64,000 nucleotides of DNA from Pseudomonas pohangensis. GTDB taxonomy: Bacteria; Pseudomonadota; Gammaproteobacteria; Pseudomonadales; Pseudomonadaceae. The DNA is taken from NCBI RefSeq assembly GCF_900105995.1, contig NZ_LT629785.1:1364001-1428000 (forward strand). Reading direction: 5' to 3'. The notes under the pieces are model-generated. The model made no database searches and was not told the origin of the DNA. It saw nothing but the letters and a program-made list of their open reading frames with translations. Shown in pieces: positions 61,885 to 64,000 of the stretch. The position numbers were made by a program, and so were the translations under genes. Every line of letters begins with the position of its first letter. The first letter of the stretch is position 1.

Positions 61885-62652
61885 TCAGCAGAGAAATCCG
61901 CCGTCAACCTTGAGTGCCACACCGGTGGTGTAGCTGGAGGCACTACTGGCCAGGTACAACACCGCGCCAGCCATTTCCGACGGGTCGGCCACGCGCTTGA
62001 GCGGGATGCGCTGCAACGCCATTTTCAGGATGGCATCGTTGCCGGTCAGCGCTGAAGCGAACTTGGTATCGGTCAGGCCGGGCAGCAAGGCATTGCAGCG
62101 GATACCGAACTGCGCGCATTCCTTGGCGAATACCTTGGTCATGCTGATCACTGCGGCCTTGGTGACCGAGTAGACACCCTGCATTTCGCCCGGGGTGACG
62201 CCGTTGACCGAGGCCACGTTGATGATGCTGCCGCCACCGTTGGCCTTCATCAGCTTGCCGCCCTCGATGGACATGAAGTAATAGCCGCGGATGTTGACGT
62301 CGACGGTTTTCTGGAAGGCGGTGAGGTCGGTATCCAGTACATTGCCGAACTGCGGGTTGGTTGCGGCGTTGTTGACCAGAATATCCAGCCGGCCGAAGTT
62401 GTCACGGATGAAGGCGAAGACCTCCTGGATCTGCTGCATTTCACCGATATGGCAGGCGACCGCAGTGGCCTTGCCGCCCGCCGCGTTGATTGCGTCGGCC
62501 ACTGCCTGGCACCCTTCGATCTTGCGGCTGGAAACGATCACGTGGGCGCCTTGCTGGGCCAGCAGTTGGGCGATGGCGGCACCAATGCCGCGGCTGGCGC
62601 CGGAAACAAAGGCGATCTTGCCGTCGAGATCGAACAGGTTGGTCTTGGACAT
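61885..62652 (-). CDS. Short-chain dehydrogenase/reductase
   Basis: A 255-residue classical SDR. The nucleotide site is VSGASRGIGAAIA; NNAATNP follows; the catalytic Ser is in NVASVNG and the Y-x3-K in YSVTKAA. The start is the ATG at 62650-62652 (MSKTNLFDLDGK) with GGAGAA upstream; reading further would enter the APH gene. It lies 26 bp after the kinase gene; the pair often occurs with acyl-CoA dehydrogenases, suggesting lipid metabolism. Substrate not inferable. Confidence 0.9.
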   Translation of the reverse strand: MSKTNLFDLDGKIAFVSGASRGIGAAIAQLLAQQGAHVIVSSRKIEGCQAVADAINAAGGKATAVACHIGEMQQIQEVFAFIRDNFGRLDILVNNAATNPQFGNVLDTDLTAFQKTVDVNIRGYYFMSIEGGKLMKANGGGSIINVASVNGVTPGEMQGVYSVTKAAVISMTKVFAKECAQFGIRCNALLPGLTDTKFASALTGNDAILKMALQRIPLKRVADPSEMAGAVLYLASSASSYTTGVALKVDGGFLC

Positions 62653-62678
62653 GCGGTTCTCCAGTAGTGATACGGTTT

Positions 62679-63746
62679 TCAGAGTGTCGATTTGTCGATG
62701 ACTTGCAGGCTGATCTGCTCCAGCAGCTTGTTCATCATGATGAATTGCGCGAAGCGTTTGTCCTTGGTCTGGCCGTGGTAGAAGCGGTAGTAGATCTGCT
62801 GGACGATACCGGCCAGGCGGAACAGGCCGTAGGTGTAATAGAAGTCGTAGTTGTCGATACGGATACCGGCACACGCGGCGTAGTAATCGACGAATTCACG
62901 GCGCGTGAGCATGCCCGGGGCATTGCTCGGCTGGCGGCGCATGAGTTGCATCGGTGCCGGGTCGCCGGCCTCGATCCAGTAGGCCAGGGTGTTGCCCAGA
63001 TCCATCAGCGGGTCGCCGATGGTGGTCAGTTCCCAGTCGAGCACACCGATGATCTGCATCGGGTTGTGCGGATCGAGGATCACGTTGTCGAAGCGGTAAT
63101 CGTTATGCACGATGCCCGGCTTGGCATGATCGGCCGGTTGCTTGTCCTTGAGCCAGGCTTTGACTGCGGTCCACTGCGGTGCATCGGGCGTCATGGCCTT
63201 TTCATAGCGATCGCTCCAGCCACTGATCTGCCGCGCTACATAGCCCTCGGGCTTGCCCAGGTCGCCAAGCCCGCAGGCCTGATAATCGACATTGTGCAAC
63301 TCGACCAGCCGGTCGATGAAGCTTTTGCACAGGCGGGTGGTTTTTTCGGCATCCAGATTCAATTCGGCCGGCATGTCCGATCTCAGGATGATGCCGTTGA
63401 TGCGCTCCATCACATAGAACTCGGAACCGATCACGGCCTCGTCGGTGCAGTGCACGTAGGCTTTGGGGCAGTAAGGGAAGCTGCTGCCGAGCTGGCTGAT
63501 GATGCGAAACTCGCGGCCCATGTCGTGGGCGGATTTGGCCTTGTGGCCAAAGGGCGGGCGGCGCAGCACCAGTTGCAGGTCGGGATATTCGAGCAGATAA
63601 GTCAGGTTCGACGCACCGCCGGGGAACTGGCGGATTTGTGGTGTTCCGCTCAGTCCGGGGATCGTTGACTTGAGGTAACTGTCGATAACCGAGCTGTCGA
63701 GTTCTTCACCCTCGCGGCTGGCGATGGTCTGATCATTCAGTGTCAT
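62679..63746 (-). CDS. APH-family phosphotransferase (ACAD10/11-like kinase domain)
   Basis: A 355-residue choline/aminoglycoside-kinase-fold protein. GGASNLTYLL is the glycine-rich loop, the catalytic loop is VHNDYRFDNVIL near 212, and the metal motif is VLDWELTTIGDP near 232. It matches the kinase domain of mammalian ACAD10/11, which phosphorylates 4-hydroxyacyl-CoA so that hydroxy acids can be degraded. The partner dehydrogenase is not in this window, but an SDR follows and an SCP2 gene precedes. Not an antibiotic-resistance gene in my view. Confidence 0.9.
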   Translation of the reverse strand: MTLNDQTIASREGEELDSSVIDSYLKSTIPGLSGTPQIRQFPGGASNLTYLLEYPDLQLVLRRPPFGHKAKSAHDMGREFRIISQLGSSFPYCPKAYVHCTDEAVIGSEFYVMERINGIILRSDMPAELNLDAEKTTRLCKSFIDRLVELHNVDYQACGLGDLGKPEGYVARQISGWSDRYEKAMTPDAPQWTAVKAWLKDKQPADHAKPGIVHNDYRFDNVILDPHNPMQIIGVLDWELTTIGDPLMDLGNTLAYWIEAGDPAPMQLMRRQPSNAPGMLTRREFVDYYAACAGIRIDNYDFYYTYGLFRLAGIVQQIYYRFYHGQTKDKRFAQFIMMNKLLEQISLQVIDKSTL

Positions 63747-63892
63747 GCTTATCCTTTGTGCTTATGATGAAGGCCGCTGATCATTAGTGAATGTAATGTG
63801 CATTGCAGGTGGTCACAAGCGCCTCCGGAGGTTTATAGCGCTTCGTGTTGCCGGCCAATCAGTAAGCCTGATTGAAGCGGTTTTTCGGGTAA

Positions 63893-63920
63893 AAAAAACC
63901 GGAGTATCAATACTCCGGTT
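63893..63920 (-). terminator. Terminator of the SCP2 gene
   Basis: AACCGGAGTA-TTGA-TACTCCGGTT followed on the minus strand by a run of T (63891-63898), about 20 bp past the SCP2 stop. Confidence 0.93.
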
Positions 63921-63940
63921 CTTGTCTGTCAGGCAGTTGC

Positions 63941-64000
63941 TCAGACAGGGAACAGCTCGCTGAGCTTCATGGCCAGCATCATGTCGCCTTCGGCGCGCAG
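63941..64000 (-). CDS. SCP2 sterol-carrier-domain protein (C-terminal end only)
   Basis: Twenty codons, including the stop, remain in the window: LRAEGDMMLAMKLSELFPV. The GDMMLAMKLSELF pattern is the closing strand-helix of SCP2/lipid-transfer domains. Such proteins often accompany fatty acid or hydroxy-acid degradation genes such as the neighbouring kinase and SDR. The start lies beyond the window edge. Confidence 0.8.
   Translation of the reverse strand: MRAEGDMMLAMKLSELFPV

Noticed and set aside
62679..63746. Aminoglycoside resistance gene
   Set aside because: The APH fold is shared, but the residues around the catalytic loop and the neighbours (SDR, SCP2) fit the acyl-CoA kinase group.
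1..64000. CRISPR array, prophage, toxin-antitoxin or phage-defence island
   Set aside because: I saw no spaced direct repeats, integrase, phage structural gene, paired small toxin/antitoxin genes or defence-type multi-gene cluster in the window.

Overview
The window is chromosomal DNA of a Pseudomonas-type gammaproteobacterium (Pseudomonadaceae). This rests on the core gene order (ppiB-glnS-cysS ... folD ... tRNA cluster-tig-clpP-clpX-lon-hupB-ppiD-fabI-yej operon-mltD-gloB-methyltransferase-rnhA-dnaQ-ldcA ... fimL-nudC), which as I recall it closely follows P. aeruginosa, and on Pseudomonas-style REP palindromes. A wax ester synthase, an IS481 element and a PfkB-type kinase are departures from the aeruginosa pattern. 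I cannot name the species.

Region 1 (1-10,450) is a minus-strand operon for taking up and degrading guanidine as a nitrogen source. It encodes a periplasmic binding protein, ABC permease and ATPase, two DUF1989 proteins, a biotin-dependent 'urea' carboxylase and allophanate hydrolase. The leader carries a clear guanidine-I (ykkC) riboswitch aptamer. Upstream of that are a sigma-54 promoter match and a perfect NtrC palindrome. The genes are therefore better read as guanidine carboxylase, carboxyguanidine deiminase and allophanate hydrolase than as a urea pathway. The carboxylase gene contains a REPIN element in frame and a second unusual insert.

Region 2 (10.5-17.9 kb) is accessory: a DUF2970 membrane protein, a wax ester synthase/DGAT with a histone-H1-like Lys/Ala/Pro tail, an HSL-type hydrolase and a lipoprotein amidohydrolase whose stop codons share one CTAG, a secreted protein built from a recent 168-bp tandem duplication, and an unrecognised membrane protein.

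Region 3 (17.9-28.0 kb) is housekeeping: htpG with a sigma-32 promoter, miaE, ppiB-lpxH, glnS-cysS, a Bcr/CflA transporter and folD.

Region 4 (28.1-39.1 kb) holds tRNA-Arg, tRNA-His and tRNA-Leu, then the protein quality-control block tig-clpP-clpX-lon-hupB-ppiD and fabI. An IS481 element (37,302-38,326) sits exactly at the fabI stop codon. Its TCTAGT target duplication supplies the stop codons of both fabI and the transposase.

Region 5 (39.1-51.2 kb) holds a yejABEF-type peptide ABC operon with two tandem binding proteins, the lytic transglycosylase mltD, and the divergent gloB / methyltransferase-rnhA-dnaQ cluster.

Region 6 (51.2-64 kb) holds a PfkB-like sugar-phosphate kinase diverging from a lysine/arginine/ornithine decarboxylase, a dienoyl-CoA isomerase, the twitching regulator fimL, nudC, a TSUP permease, an unrecognised membrane protein, a saccharopine-dehydrogenase-like reductase, upp, a short-chain dehydrogenase, an APH-family kinase and the last codons of an SCP2 protein.

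I found no CRISPR array, prophage, rRNA or recognisable defence system. The most informative parts are the regulatory architecture of the guanidine operon, the REPIN inside a coding sequence, and the CTAG-targeted IS481 insertion.
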